Shown: piece after piece, positions 1-6,738 of the stretch
Numbering within the stretch: the stretch's first letter is position 1
How the letters are laid out: each line of letters opens with the position of its first letter
From: Tannerellaceae bacterium
GTDB lineage: Bacteria; Bacteroidota; Bacteroidia; Bacteroidales; Tannerellaceae
Assembly: GCA_020860805.1 (NCBI GenBank)
Contig: JAJBTP010000629.1
Location: 1 to 7,657, forward strand
Length of the DNA stretch: 7,657 bases
Reading direction: 5' to 3'
Program-made: the position numbers and the translations under genes
The notes under the pieces: model-generated
Told to the model about the DNA's origin: nothing
Databases searched by the model: none
The model's input: only the letters and a program-made list of their open reading frames with translations

Positions 1-22
1 GCAGATATTGTTTCTTTGTCAT
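1..22 (-). CDS. Start of a third TCA-operon gene, probably citrate synthase (partial, cut by window edge)
   Basis: An ATG at 20-22 on the minus strand opens a frame reading Met-Thr-Lys-Lys-Gln-Tyr-Leu before the window ends. It lies 11 bases downstream of the isocitrate dehydrogenase stop, on the same strand, with an A-rich leader and no terminator between, so it is probably the next operon gene. Seven codons do not identify a product. The citrate synthase call rests only on my knowledge that Bacteroides-type genomes commonly place aconitase, isocitrate dehydrogenase and citrate synthase together. Confidence that a gene starts here is moderate; confidence in its identity is low. Confidence 0.42.
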
Positions 23-33
23 GGCAATGTGTT

Positions 34-1302
34 TTAGGGTGTTTTTATAATCTCTGGTAATTCATCTGCAAAAGCAGTAGTCGATAAATGTTGTCCGTTC
101 TCCATCAGCCGGGCCAAATCCGCCGTAGCCCTGCCGGAAGCAAAGCAACATTCCATAGCCGAAGTAATCAAACGGGCAGCTTCCTGCCAGCCCAGATACT
201 CCAGCATCATCACAGCCGATAAAAGCAGGGAAGAAGGGTTCGCCTGGTTGGTTCCTGCGATATCGGGAGCTGTTCCGTGAGTAGCTTCAAAAATAGCGTG
301 CCCGGTCAGGTAATTGATATTAGCACCCGGCGAAATACCGATACCTCCAACCATAGCAGCCAGTTGATCGGAGATATAGTCGCCATTCAGATTAAGGGTA
401 GCCACGACCGAATAATCCTCCGGCCTGAGCAGGGTATTTTGCAAAAAAGCATCTGCTATGACATCTTTGATAATTACTTTTCCGGCTGTTATAGCCTCTG
501 CAAGTGCCTTTGCGGCCTGTTCTTTTCCCTCTTCCTGAGCTATCCGGGCGTAAGACTGCATGGTGAAAACCCGGCCGGCAAATTCTTTTTCTGCTACCTG
601 GTACCCCCATTCCTTGAAACCACCTTCGGTAAACTTCATGATGTTTCCTTTATGAACGAGGGTGACATGCGGTTGCCTGGTATCCAGGGCATACTGTATG
701 GCTGCACGTACTAACCGGGCACTTCCCTCCATAGAAACAGGTTTTATACCAAACGAAGAGGTTTGCGGAAAACGAATAGAAGTAACTCCCATCTCATGCT
801 GCAAAAAATGTAAAAGCCTTTCAGCCTCTCCGGTTCCGGCTTTCCATTCAATACCGGCATAAATATCCTCCGTATTTTCACGGAAAATAGTCATATTCAC
901 TTTGGAAGGGTCTTTCAAAGGAGAAGCCACTCCCCTGAACCAACGTACCGGGCGAAGGCATACATATAAATCCAGCTTCTGGCGCAAAGCCACATTCAGG
1001 GAACGGATTCCTCCGCCGACAGGAGTCGTCAGCGGCCCTTTGATCCCCACCAGATACTCATGAAAAGCCTGTAATGTTTCTTCCGGAAGCCAGTCGCCCG
1101 TTTGGTTAAACGCTTTTTCACCTGCATATACTTCGTGCCAGTCAACCGACCGTTTTCCCTGGTAGGCTTTCTGCACTGCTTCATTGACTACAGCCTGGCA
1201 GGCAGGCATTATCTCCCCGCCTACGCCATCTCCGGTTATAAACGGAACCGTTACCACATCAGGTACCTGTAGCATTCCTTTCTGAATTGTCAGCTTTCCC
1301 AT
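34..1302 (-). CDS. icd: Isocitrate dehydrogenase, Icd-type homodimeric family, predicted NAD+-preferring
   Basis: Oxidatively decarboxylates isocitrate to 2-oxoglutarate in the cytoplasmic TCA cycle. The 422-residue protein is full length against the 416-residue E. coli Icd and aligns throughout. Visible landmarks are the isocitrate-binding segment GGGIRSLNVALRQ (Ser101 matches E. coli Ser113, the AceK phosphorylation site), FRENTEDIYAGIEW (Tyr148, E. coli Tyr160), Lys218 in VHKGNIMKF, the metal aspartates in DVIADAF (Asp284) and LNGDYISD (Asp308), and the adenine-binding motif HGTAP near 342-346. Directly after HGTAP the E. coli NADP+ determinants Lys344, Tyr345 and Val351 are replaced by Asp347, Ile348 and Ala354, and Tyr391 by Ala394, while Arg395 is kept as Arg398. 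Asp-Ile-Ala is the pattern of NAD+-dependent members of this family, so an automatic NADP annotation would be doubtful. The ATG lies one base after the aconitase stop (TAAgATG), which suggests translational coupling. The call of the family is very secure; the cofactor is inference. Confidence 0.96.
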   Translation of the reverse strand: MGKLTIQKGMLQVPDVVTVPFITGDGVGGEIMPACQAVVNEAVQKAYQGKRSVDWHEVYAGEKAFNQTGDWLPEETLQAFHEYLVGIKGPLTTPVGGGIRSLNVALRQKLDLYVCLRPVRWFRGVASPLKDPSKVNMTIFRENTEDIYAGIEWKAGTGEAERLLHFLQHEMGVTSIRFPQTSSFGIKPVSMEGSARLVRAAIQYALDTRQPHVTLVHKGNIMKFTEGGFKEWGYQVAEKEFAGRVFTMQSYARIAQEEGKEQAAKALAEAITAGKVIIKDVIADAFLQNTLLRPEDYSVVATLNLNGDYISDQLAAMVGGIGISPGANINYLTGHAIFEATHGTAPDIAGTNQANPSSLLLSAVMMLEYLGWQEAARLITSAMECCFASGRATADLARLMENGQHLSTTAFADELPEIIKTP

Positions 1303-1303
1303 C

Positions 1304-3573
1304 TTATTTCTGTTTTTGTGCGTTGTAATTAAGTGCGGAGCCTGCTTTAAACCAATCTATCTGTATTTCATTATACGTATGGCATACGGGGAAGGATTCG
1401 ACCTCTCCGTCTGCATGGTGAAGAACAGCTGTCAACGGAACACCCGGTGTAAAATGTGTTAACCCTATGATATCAATCCGGTCTTTTTCGCGGATACGGT
1501 CATAGTCTGCCGGATTAGCAAAAGTCAATGCCAGCATACCCTGTTTTTTCAGATTGGTTTCATGGATACGGGCAAACGATTTAGCCAGTATCACTTTTAC
1601 ACCCAGGAAACGGGGTTCCATAGCCGCATGCTCACGGGATGAACCCTCTCCGTAATTTTCCCCCGCTACCACAATAGAGGCAAAACCTTCTTTTTTTAAT
1701 GCTTTTGCATACGCAGACACCGGCAGATAGCTACCGTCCAACCGGTTATAAACAGCATTCATTTTTTCATTAAAGGCATTCACGGCTCCCATCAACAGGT
1801 TGTCCGAGATATTCTCCAGATGTCCCCGGTAGCGAAGCCAGGGTCCGGCCATAGAGATATGATCGGTGGTACATTTTCCCTGTACTTTAATCAGTAAAAC
1901 CAGACCGGATAAATCCTGTCCGTCCCAGGGGGCGAAGGGCTCGAGGCGTTGAAGCCGTTCGGAAGTAGCCGGGATAAGTACTTCTCCGGCTCCCGGTTCC
2001 GGATACACACATCCCTCAATTGCATAGGTAAAACCGGATGGCGGTAACGTTTGGGATACCGGAGGATCCAGTTTTACCCAGACGCCTTTTTTATTACGGA
2101 GAACATCCGTGTGTGGATTAAAAGTCAAATCTCCGGAAATAGCCAGTGCCATTACCATAGAGGGAGAAGCCACAAAAGCATGGGTATTGGGATTTCCGTC
2201 TGCCCGCCTGGCAAAATTCCGGTTAAAAGAGGTAACAATGGAATTCCTTTTTTCCGGGTCATCCGTCCGGCGTTTCCACTGTCCGATACACGGCCCACAG
2301 GCATTGGCCATAATTTGTGCGTTTACCTCTTCAAATAATTCTATAATACCGGCCCGTTCAGCTGTTGCCCGTACTTTTTCCGAACCCGGATTTATAATTA
2401 AGTCGGCTTTTATTTCCAGCTCTTTTTCTTTTGCCTGTTTCAACAGGTCCGCACAGGCGCTCAAATCCTCATACGAAGAATTAGTGCACGAACCGATTAA
2501 TCCTACCTCTACTACCGGAGGATACTGGTGTGTTTTCACGTTGTCGGCCATCCGGGATACAGGAGTAGCTGCATCCGGTGTAAACGGCCCGTTCAGATAA
2601 GGTTCCAACATGTCCAAATCAATCCGGATAACTTTATCATAATATTGTTCCGGCCATTCGTATACTTCTTTATCTGCCACCAGGTAGGAAGCAACATCAT
2701 CTGCCAGACCCACTATTTCAGAACGCTCTGTAGCGATAAGATATTCTTTCATGGACTCGTCATAGGGAAAAACCGAGGTCGTGGCTCCCACTTCCGCACC
2801 CATATTACAAATCGTCGCTTTCCCTGTGGCCGACAAAGAACGGGTGCCTTCGCCAAAATATTCGATAATAGCATTGGTGGCTCCTTTTACGGTCAGGATA
2901 CCAGCCAGGTGCAGAATAATATCTTTAGGCGTTGTCCATCCATGCAGCCTACCGGTAAGTTCCACTCCGATAAGGCGGGGCATTTTCAGTTCCCAGGGCA
3001 TAGCTGTCATCACATCCACAGCATCTGCCCCACCTACCCCAATGGCAATCATACCCAATCCCCCGGCATTGGGAGTATGAGAATCTGTACCGACCATCAT
3101 ACCTCCCGGAAAAGCATAGTTTTCCAACACAACCTGGTGGATAATACCAGAGTCCGGTTTCCAGAATTCAATACCATAATAAGAGGAGGCAGAGGCAAGA
3201 AAATTATAGACCTCCTTATTTTGTTCACTGGCCACCTGTATATCCTTTTTGGCACCCTCTGATGCCTGGATTAAATGGTCACAATGCACAGACGCGGGAC
3301 AGGCTGTGCGGCTCTGGCCTGCATTCATAAACTGCAGGAGTGCCATCTGTGCAGTGGCATCCTGCATCGCTACCCGGTCCGGACAGAAATCCACATAATC
3401 TCTCCCCCCCCCCGGGTATACATTCGTATTCCTTCCTCATTATATACATGTGCATACAGGATTTTTTCGGAAAGAGTCAGCGGACGTTTCAATACAGTCC
3501 GGGCTTTGTCTACCTGTTCTTTCAGGCGATCATAACAAGTAATAACTACATCTACATTTTTCTTCATACGCAT
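1304..3573 (-). CDS. acn: Aconitate hydratase, mitochondrial-type, frameshifted in a G10 run
   Basis: Interconverts citrate and isocitrate through a [4Fe-4S] cluster. The main frame (1304-3394, 696 residues from a GTG) starts abruptly inside the conserved segment DYVDFCPDRVAMQDATAQMA, too late for a natural start. The missing N-terminus lies in another frame at 3414-3573: an ATG at 3573 (alternative ATG at 3567), then LKRPLTLSEKILYAHVYNEE up to a Thr-Arg-Gly-Gly stretch. The two halves meet in ten G (minus strand, 3404-3413); eight or eleven G would restore one protein of about 755 residues, the usual length of this family. In the 696-residue frame the cluster ligands are Cys303 (GSCTNSSYED), Cys366 and Cys369 (NACGPCIGQW), and the active-site serine loop is GENYGEGSSREHAA at 578-591. 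It leads the operon with icd. I type it as CDS because everything else is intact and the single break sits in a homopolymer; a real phase-off or inactivated allele is possible. Confidence 0.93.
3404..3413. repeat. C10/G10 homopolymer inside the aconitase gene
   Basis: Ten consecutive C on the plus strand (G on the coding strand), flanked by GGG on the right. The tract encodes a glycine stretch after Thr53-Arg54 of the aconitase N-terminus and marks exactly the point where the reading frame is lost. Eight or eleven G would restore the frame. Tracts of this length are prone both to replication slippage and to miscalling in reads and assemblies. Confidence 0.9.
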
Positions 3574-3677
3574 CTTTTTAATTCTGTTTGTACTACACGA
3601 ATGGCGTCAGTCTTTATTAGGAAAACGGTTTTTTCAATACAATAGTATCAACGACTCCATTTAATAATCGTTTTTCA

Positions 3678-3685
3678 CAAATGTA
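3678..3685 (-). promoter_or_regulatory. Candidate Bacteroides-type -7 box (TACATTTG) for the aconitase operon
   Basis: On the minus strand this octamer fits the TAnnTTTG -7 consensus of the primary sigma factor of Bacteroides. It lies about 105 bases before the aconitase ATG, which would give a leader of roughly 95-100 bases. I see no good TTTG -33 element at the usual 19-21 base spacing; that region is only AT-rich. The octamer is simple and may occur by chance. Confidence 0.35.
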
Positions 3686-3720
3686 TATTTTTATTTGTCC
3701 GCTTTATTAAAATACTTATT

Positions 3721-3733
3721 GATAATTTTTATC
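3721..3733. repeat. Short AT-rich palindrome (GATAA-3-TTATC) in the divergent intergenic region
   Basis: Perfect 5-base inverted arms GATAA and TTATC separated by TTT. It is placed between the aconitase start and the AraC-family gene and could be half of an operator. It has no flanking T run typical of a terminator. In AT-rich DNA such a small palindrome can arise by chance. Confidence 0.25.
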
Positions 3734-3780
3734 TGTTAATAGATTTAAATAATAGTGTTCAGTATGCCGGAAAATTACTT

Positions 3781-3793
3781 ATTATTGAATAAT
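3781..3793. repeat. Short palindrome (ATTATT-1-AATAAT) upstream of the AraC-family gene
   Basis: Perfect 6-base inverted arms around a single G, centred 73 bases upstream of the AraC-family ATG. Position and symmetry suit a regulator-binding site, perhaps for the neighbouring regulator. AraC proteins more often bind direct repeats, and the sequence is AT-rich, so this is only a candidate. Confidence 0.28.
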
Positions 3794-3838
3794 GGCAAAA
3801 ATGTCCTTTTTTACACCGCCCGGTATCTGTAATAGCTG

Positions 3839-3846
3839 TATATTTG
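3839..3846 (+). promoter_or_regulatory. TAnnTTTG-like box (TATATTTG) just before the AraC-family gene
   Basis: Matches the Bacteroides -7 consensus, but lies only 13 bases before the ATG, so transcription from it would give a leader of a few bases. There is no TTTG at the expected -33 spacing. The true promoter may be further upstream in the AT-rich 3700-3830 stretch, where I see no full match. The untranslated region also carries the A-rich GAAGTTGAAAAG immediately before the start, a plausible weak ribosome-binding context. Confidence 0.2.
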
Positions 3847-3859
3847 AGAAGTTGAAAAG

Positions 3860-4693
3860 ATGAATACCTTTGAAGTCATATACCCCCCGGTATTACTTGC
3901 TCCCTATGTTAAGCAATACTGGTTTCTAACCATGGAAAACAGAAGGCAGGAAGTACAACGCCTGGTTCCTATCGGTTGTATGGCTTTACTATTCCACCGG
4001 GGCAACCGTACCCATTCTTCTCTTGAAAATGAATACCTGCCTCACTCCTATTGGCAGGGTATAGCAAAGGAATATACAGACCTCACTTTTTCCGGAGCCA
4101 TTGATTTGATTGGTATTGTCTTCCAACCTGCGGCCGGTAAACTCTTTTTCAGCATGCCACCCGGCGAACTGAGGAATAGCTATCTGCCTCTTGACCTATT
4201 GAATGACCCGGGATTAAGGGAGCTGGAACATCAGTTACAGGATATCCCTGACTCTTTTTCATGTATACAAGTGATAGAACGTTTTTTACTCCACCGCTTA
4301 AACCGGGCCTCTGTCCGGGAAAACAAACGGATGAATACGGTCTTACATGCTATCCATTCCGGGAAAGCAGACGTAGAACGGTTGGCTGCACTCTCCTGTC
4401 TGGGGTATAAACAGTTCAAACGTCACTTCTATTCAACCATGGGTATTAATCCGAAAGAATACCTGCAAATTATACGTTTTCAAAAAGTACACCGGTTACT
4501 ACAACTGCATACCGGTTTAACAGTAACTCAACTGGCGTATGAATGCGGATACTATGATAAATCGCATCTGATACGGGAGGTTAAGGAACACTGTGGGTTT
4601 ACTCCTACTGAACTGCTTAAAGCGTGTGACCCGGTTTATTCATCTTATCACGGATTGTTTCGATCGGCTTTTATTGATTTACCTTCCGTTTAA
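3860..4693 (+). CDS. AraC/XylS-family transcriptional regulator with DUF6597-like N-terminal domain
   Basis: Cytoplasmic DNA-binding regulator of 277 residues. The C-terminal half carries the AraC double helix-turn-helix: the first helix pair at about 172-192 (VERLAALSCLGYKQFKRHF, then the family-typical GINPKEYLQIIRFQKVHRLL) and the second at about 222-242 (VTQLAYECGYYDKSHLIRE), closing with CGFTPTELL. The N-terminus PPVLLAPYVKQYWFL resembles the DUF6597 sensor-like domain common in Bacteroidota AraC proteins; no ligand can be inferred. It is a one-component regulator with no receiver or membrane segment. It is divergent from the TCA operon and followed 30 bases later by the oxoamine synthase gene on the same strand, which is its most likely target, possibly with its own promoter. 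The ATG is supported by alignment of the N-terminal domain and an A-rich leader. Confidence 0.9.
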   Translation: MNTFEVIYPPVLLAPYVKQYWFLTMENRRQEVQRLVPIGCMALLFHRGNRTHSSLENEYLPHSYWQGIAKEYTDLTFSGAIDLIGIVFQPAAGKLFFSMPPGELRNSYLPLDLLNDPGLRELEHQLQDIPDSFSCIQVIERFLLHRLNRASVRENKRMNTVLHAIHSGKADVERLAALSCLGYKQFKRHFYSTMGINPKEYLQIIRFQKVHRLLQLHTGLTVTQLAYECGYYDKSHLIREVKEHCGFTPTELLKACDPVYSSYHGLFRSAFIDLPSV

Positions 4694-4723
4694 ACATATA
4701 CATCTATTAAAAATTAAAAGAAA

Positions 4724-5997
4724 ATGGCTTTAAATAAAAATTTCGACATAAACAGCATTAATTGTGATGATTATACTCAGGTGGATTTCTTTGAATACCG
4801 GGGGGATGATTTATTTGAAGTGACAGAGTATTTCTCGGCTTACTTACAGGATGCTACCCGGAAAGGCTATATGGTTGTATGGCAATCCTATCACTTCTGC
4901 CCCTCAGGCTGAATTCAATGTATACGATGGGTATCAGCAGAAAGAACGCAGTTTACTGAATTTCTGTTCGTATAATTACCTGGGATATTCCTGCCATCCG
5001 GAAGTGATAACCGAAGTACAAAAAACAACCGGGAAGTATGGTACCGGAGCCGTATCTGCTCCTTTACTGAGTGGCTACTTATGATTTATCCAAAGAACTG
5101 GAAAAGCGAATGGCCCGTTTCAAAGGCAAAGAAGATGCCATCCTGTTCCCAACGGGCTATGGGGTAAACCTGGGCGTGTTGTCGTGTTTACTAAAACCGG
5201 GAGATGTGGCAGTATTGGATATTCTGTCACATGCTTCTATTTATGACGGGGCCAGACTGGCGGGAGCTGATATAAAAGTATTCAGCCACAATAATCCGGA
5301 ACATCTCGAAAAAGTATTAAAAAACCTGCCCACGAAACGGGCTATCGTTTGCATCGAAGGGGTCTACAGTATGGATGGCGACCTGGTAAAACTGCCAGAA
5401 ATAGTGGAGGTTTGCAAAAAATATGGAGTCCGTATATTACTGGATGAAGCCCATGCCACCCTCATCTTCGGCAAGAATGGCCGGGGTGTTGCCGAACATT
5501 TCAATCTGGAAGACCAGATAGATATTACAATCGGTACATTTAGTAAATCGTTTGGAGCTATTGGCGGTTTTGCAACAGGCAACGCTAAACTGATTTCCTA
5601 TCTGCGTATGTATGTCCGTTCGTATGTTTTTTCCTGTGGTATGGCTCCTCATACGGCTGCCGGTATACTCAAAGTAATTGAACTATATGAAAAAGATAAA
5701 TCCTATCTTTATAAACTGTGGGAAAATACACATTATATGCAACAAAAACTACGGGAAGCCGGATTGGATACCGGCGCAACCGAATCACAGGTGATACCGG
5801 TTATTGTAGGGAACGACCGCCGTTTACGGGAAATAAGCCGTATTATTCATAGTAAAGGTTTATATACAGGGGTGGTTACTTTTCCTGCTGTATCCAGTAA
5901 ACGGACACGGTTACGGCTATCCATGTCGTCCAATCATACCGTCGAACAGATGGATACCTGCGTACAGATTATAAAAGATACTTTTGAACAAGTGTAA
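4724..5997 (+). pseudogene. PLP-dependent alpha-oxoamine synthase (serine palmitoyltransferase/KBL/BioF-like), two frameshifts
   Basis: Members of this family condense an amino acid with an acyl-CoA, losing CO2. Three frames form one protein of about 423 residues: 4724-4876, 4878-5074 and 5077-5997. The first break is one extra base in GGTTG at 4874-4877, between the conserved GYMV and YGNPITSAP; the second is one extra base at 5075/5076 between KYGTGAVSAPLLSG and TYDLSKELEK. In joined numbering the catalytic landmarks are intact: His169 (DILSHASIYDG, stacking on the cofactor), Asp240-Glu-Ala-His243 (LLDEAHA, pyridine-nitrogen Asp and O3' His), and the Schiff-base Lys274 in GTFSKSFGAIGG. The C-terminal GATESQVIPVIV motif resembles bacterial serine palmitoyltransferases. 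Length is normal for the family with a roughly 60-residue front extension. The substrate cannot be decided: sphingolipid, CqsA-like signal, BioF or Kbl activity are all possible. Typed as pseudogene because as given no intact product is made; sequence error is a serious alternative as no other decay is visible. Confidence 0.88.
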
Positions 5998-6017
5998 ATA
6001 GTTAATATTCCTATTGT

Positions 6018-6407
6018 ATGAAAATAGAACATGTAGCCATATGGGTAGAAGATATAGAAAAGATGCGGCAGTTTTATCTTACCTATTTTGATGTTTCCTG
6101 TGGAGATAAATATGTCAATCCTACCAAAAATTATACCTCTTACTTTCTGACTTTTAATGAAAGGGGTTGCCGCATAGAATTAATGCACCGGCCGGACATT
6201 GCTGGCGCTACGGGGAAAAGAGGCTTTTTAAAAGGGTTGGCGCATATCGCTATCCGGGTTGGAAGCAAAGAGAAGGTGAACCAAATGACGGAACGTTTCC
6301 GCAAAGATGGCTATACGGTTGCCGGAGAGCCCCGGACTTCGGGCGACGGCTATTATGAAAGTGCTGTCCTGGATGCTGAAGGTAATTATATCGAAATTGT
6401 TGCTTAA
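6018..6407 (+). CDS. VOC/glyoxalase-fold small enzyme
   Basis: A 129-residue protein of the vicinal oxygen chelate superfamily (glyoxalase I, fosfomycin/bleomycin resistance, dioxygenases), built from two beta-alpha-beta-beta-beta halves. The N-terminal half starts IEHVAIWVEDIEKMRQFYLTYF and contains RIELM; the second starts LAHIAIRVGSKEKV and ends with LDAEGNYIEIV. The four expected metal-ligand positions can be assigned as His5, Glu54, His76 and Glu126, so metal-dependent catalysis is plausible. It begins 20 bases after the oxoamine synthase stop and so probably belongs to the same transcript; it may act on the product or a toxic by-product of that pathway. Specific chemistry cannot be read from the sequence. 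Length is normal for single-domain members. Confidence 0.88.
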   Translation: MKIEHVAIWVEDIEKMRQFYLTYFDVSCGDKYVNPTKNYTSYFLTFNERGCRIELMHRPDIAGATGKRGFLKGLAHIAIRVGSKEKVNQMTERFRKDGYTVAGEPRTSGDGYYESAVLDAEGNYIEIVA

Positions 6408-6413
6408 CGAATT

Positions 6414-6707
6414 ATGCCTATGGCTGTAAAAAACCGTCTTCTGATTGTTAGTCTGTATATCCTGGGATGCTCTGTTAACGGATGGTGTGAAACCTGGCAT
6501 CTTACAGACTCACTGGATAAAATAATAGATAATAAGTCAGTATATATAGCGGAAAAGGAACAACGCATCAAACATCTTACCGGTTTATTACAGGCTACCC
6601 ATGCCTCCTTAAGTTACGAGTATGAAATCAATCTGAAACTGTATGAGGAATATAAAAAATTTCAACTCGATTCCGCCATACAATACATAGAGATAAAAAT
6701 AGAATAG
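6414..6707 (+). CDS. Exported N-terminal fragment resembling DUF6377 proteins (truncated)
   Basis: A 97-residue frame beginning 6 bases after the VOC gene stop; a second ATG at 6420 (MAVKNRLL) is an equally good start. It opens with a signal peptide (positive VKNR, then hydrophobic LLIVSLYILGCSV, cleavage likely near Cys-Glu-Thr). What follows, DSLDKIIDNKSVYIAEKEQR, then SYEYEINLKLYEEYKKFQLD and SAIQYIEI, resembles the beginning of Bacteroidota DUF6377 proteins, which continue with TPR-like helices, a membrane segment and a C-terminal domain to roughly 500 residues. Here the frame stops at the first helix repeat and none of the three plus-strand frames continues the family past 6707, where convergent coding sequence begins. 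It therefore looks like the stump of a deleted gene; a stand-alone small secreted protein is less likely. The family assignment is from memory of the pattern. Confidence 0.6.
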   Translation: MPMAVKNRLLIVSLYILGCSVNGWCETWHLTDSLDKIIDNKSVYIAEKEQRIKHLTGLLQATHASLSYEYEINLKLYEEYKKFQLDSAIQYIEIKIE

Positions 6708-6738
6708 ACCAGGGTAAAAATTGATTGTTTAGATTTCT

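Noticed and set aside
277..862. Plus-strand open frames opposite icd
   Set aside because: Antisense to intact, fully conserved icd, without domain features or a convincing start context.
2051..3262. Long plus-strand open frames opposite the aconitase gene (for example 2528-3262, 244 codons)
   Set aside because: They lie antisense to a strongly conserved enzyme, show no recognisable family and have odd composition (Cys, His and Ile rich); typical shadow frames of a GC-moderate coding strand.
3404..3413. Programmed ribosomal frameshift at G10 as a normal way to make aconitase
   Set aside because: Aconitases are not known to use frameshifting, and I see no stimulatory hairpin or upstream Shine-Dalgarno-like element; slippage or sequence error is simpler.
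5364..5652. Minus-strand open frames within the oxoamine synthase gene
   Set aside because: Overlap the conserved catalytic part of the synthase and have no family features; shadows.
6228..6500. Minus-strand open frame across the VOC gene and the DUF6377-like start
   Set aside because: Spans the end of one real gene and the start of another in antisense; no recognisable domain.
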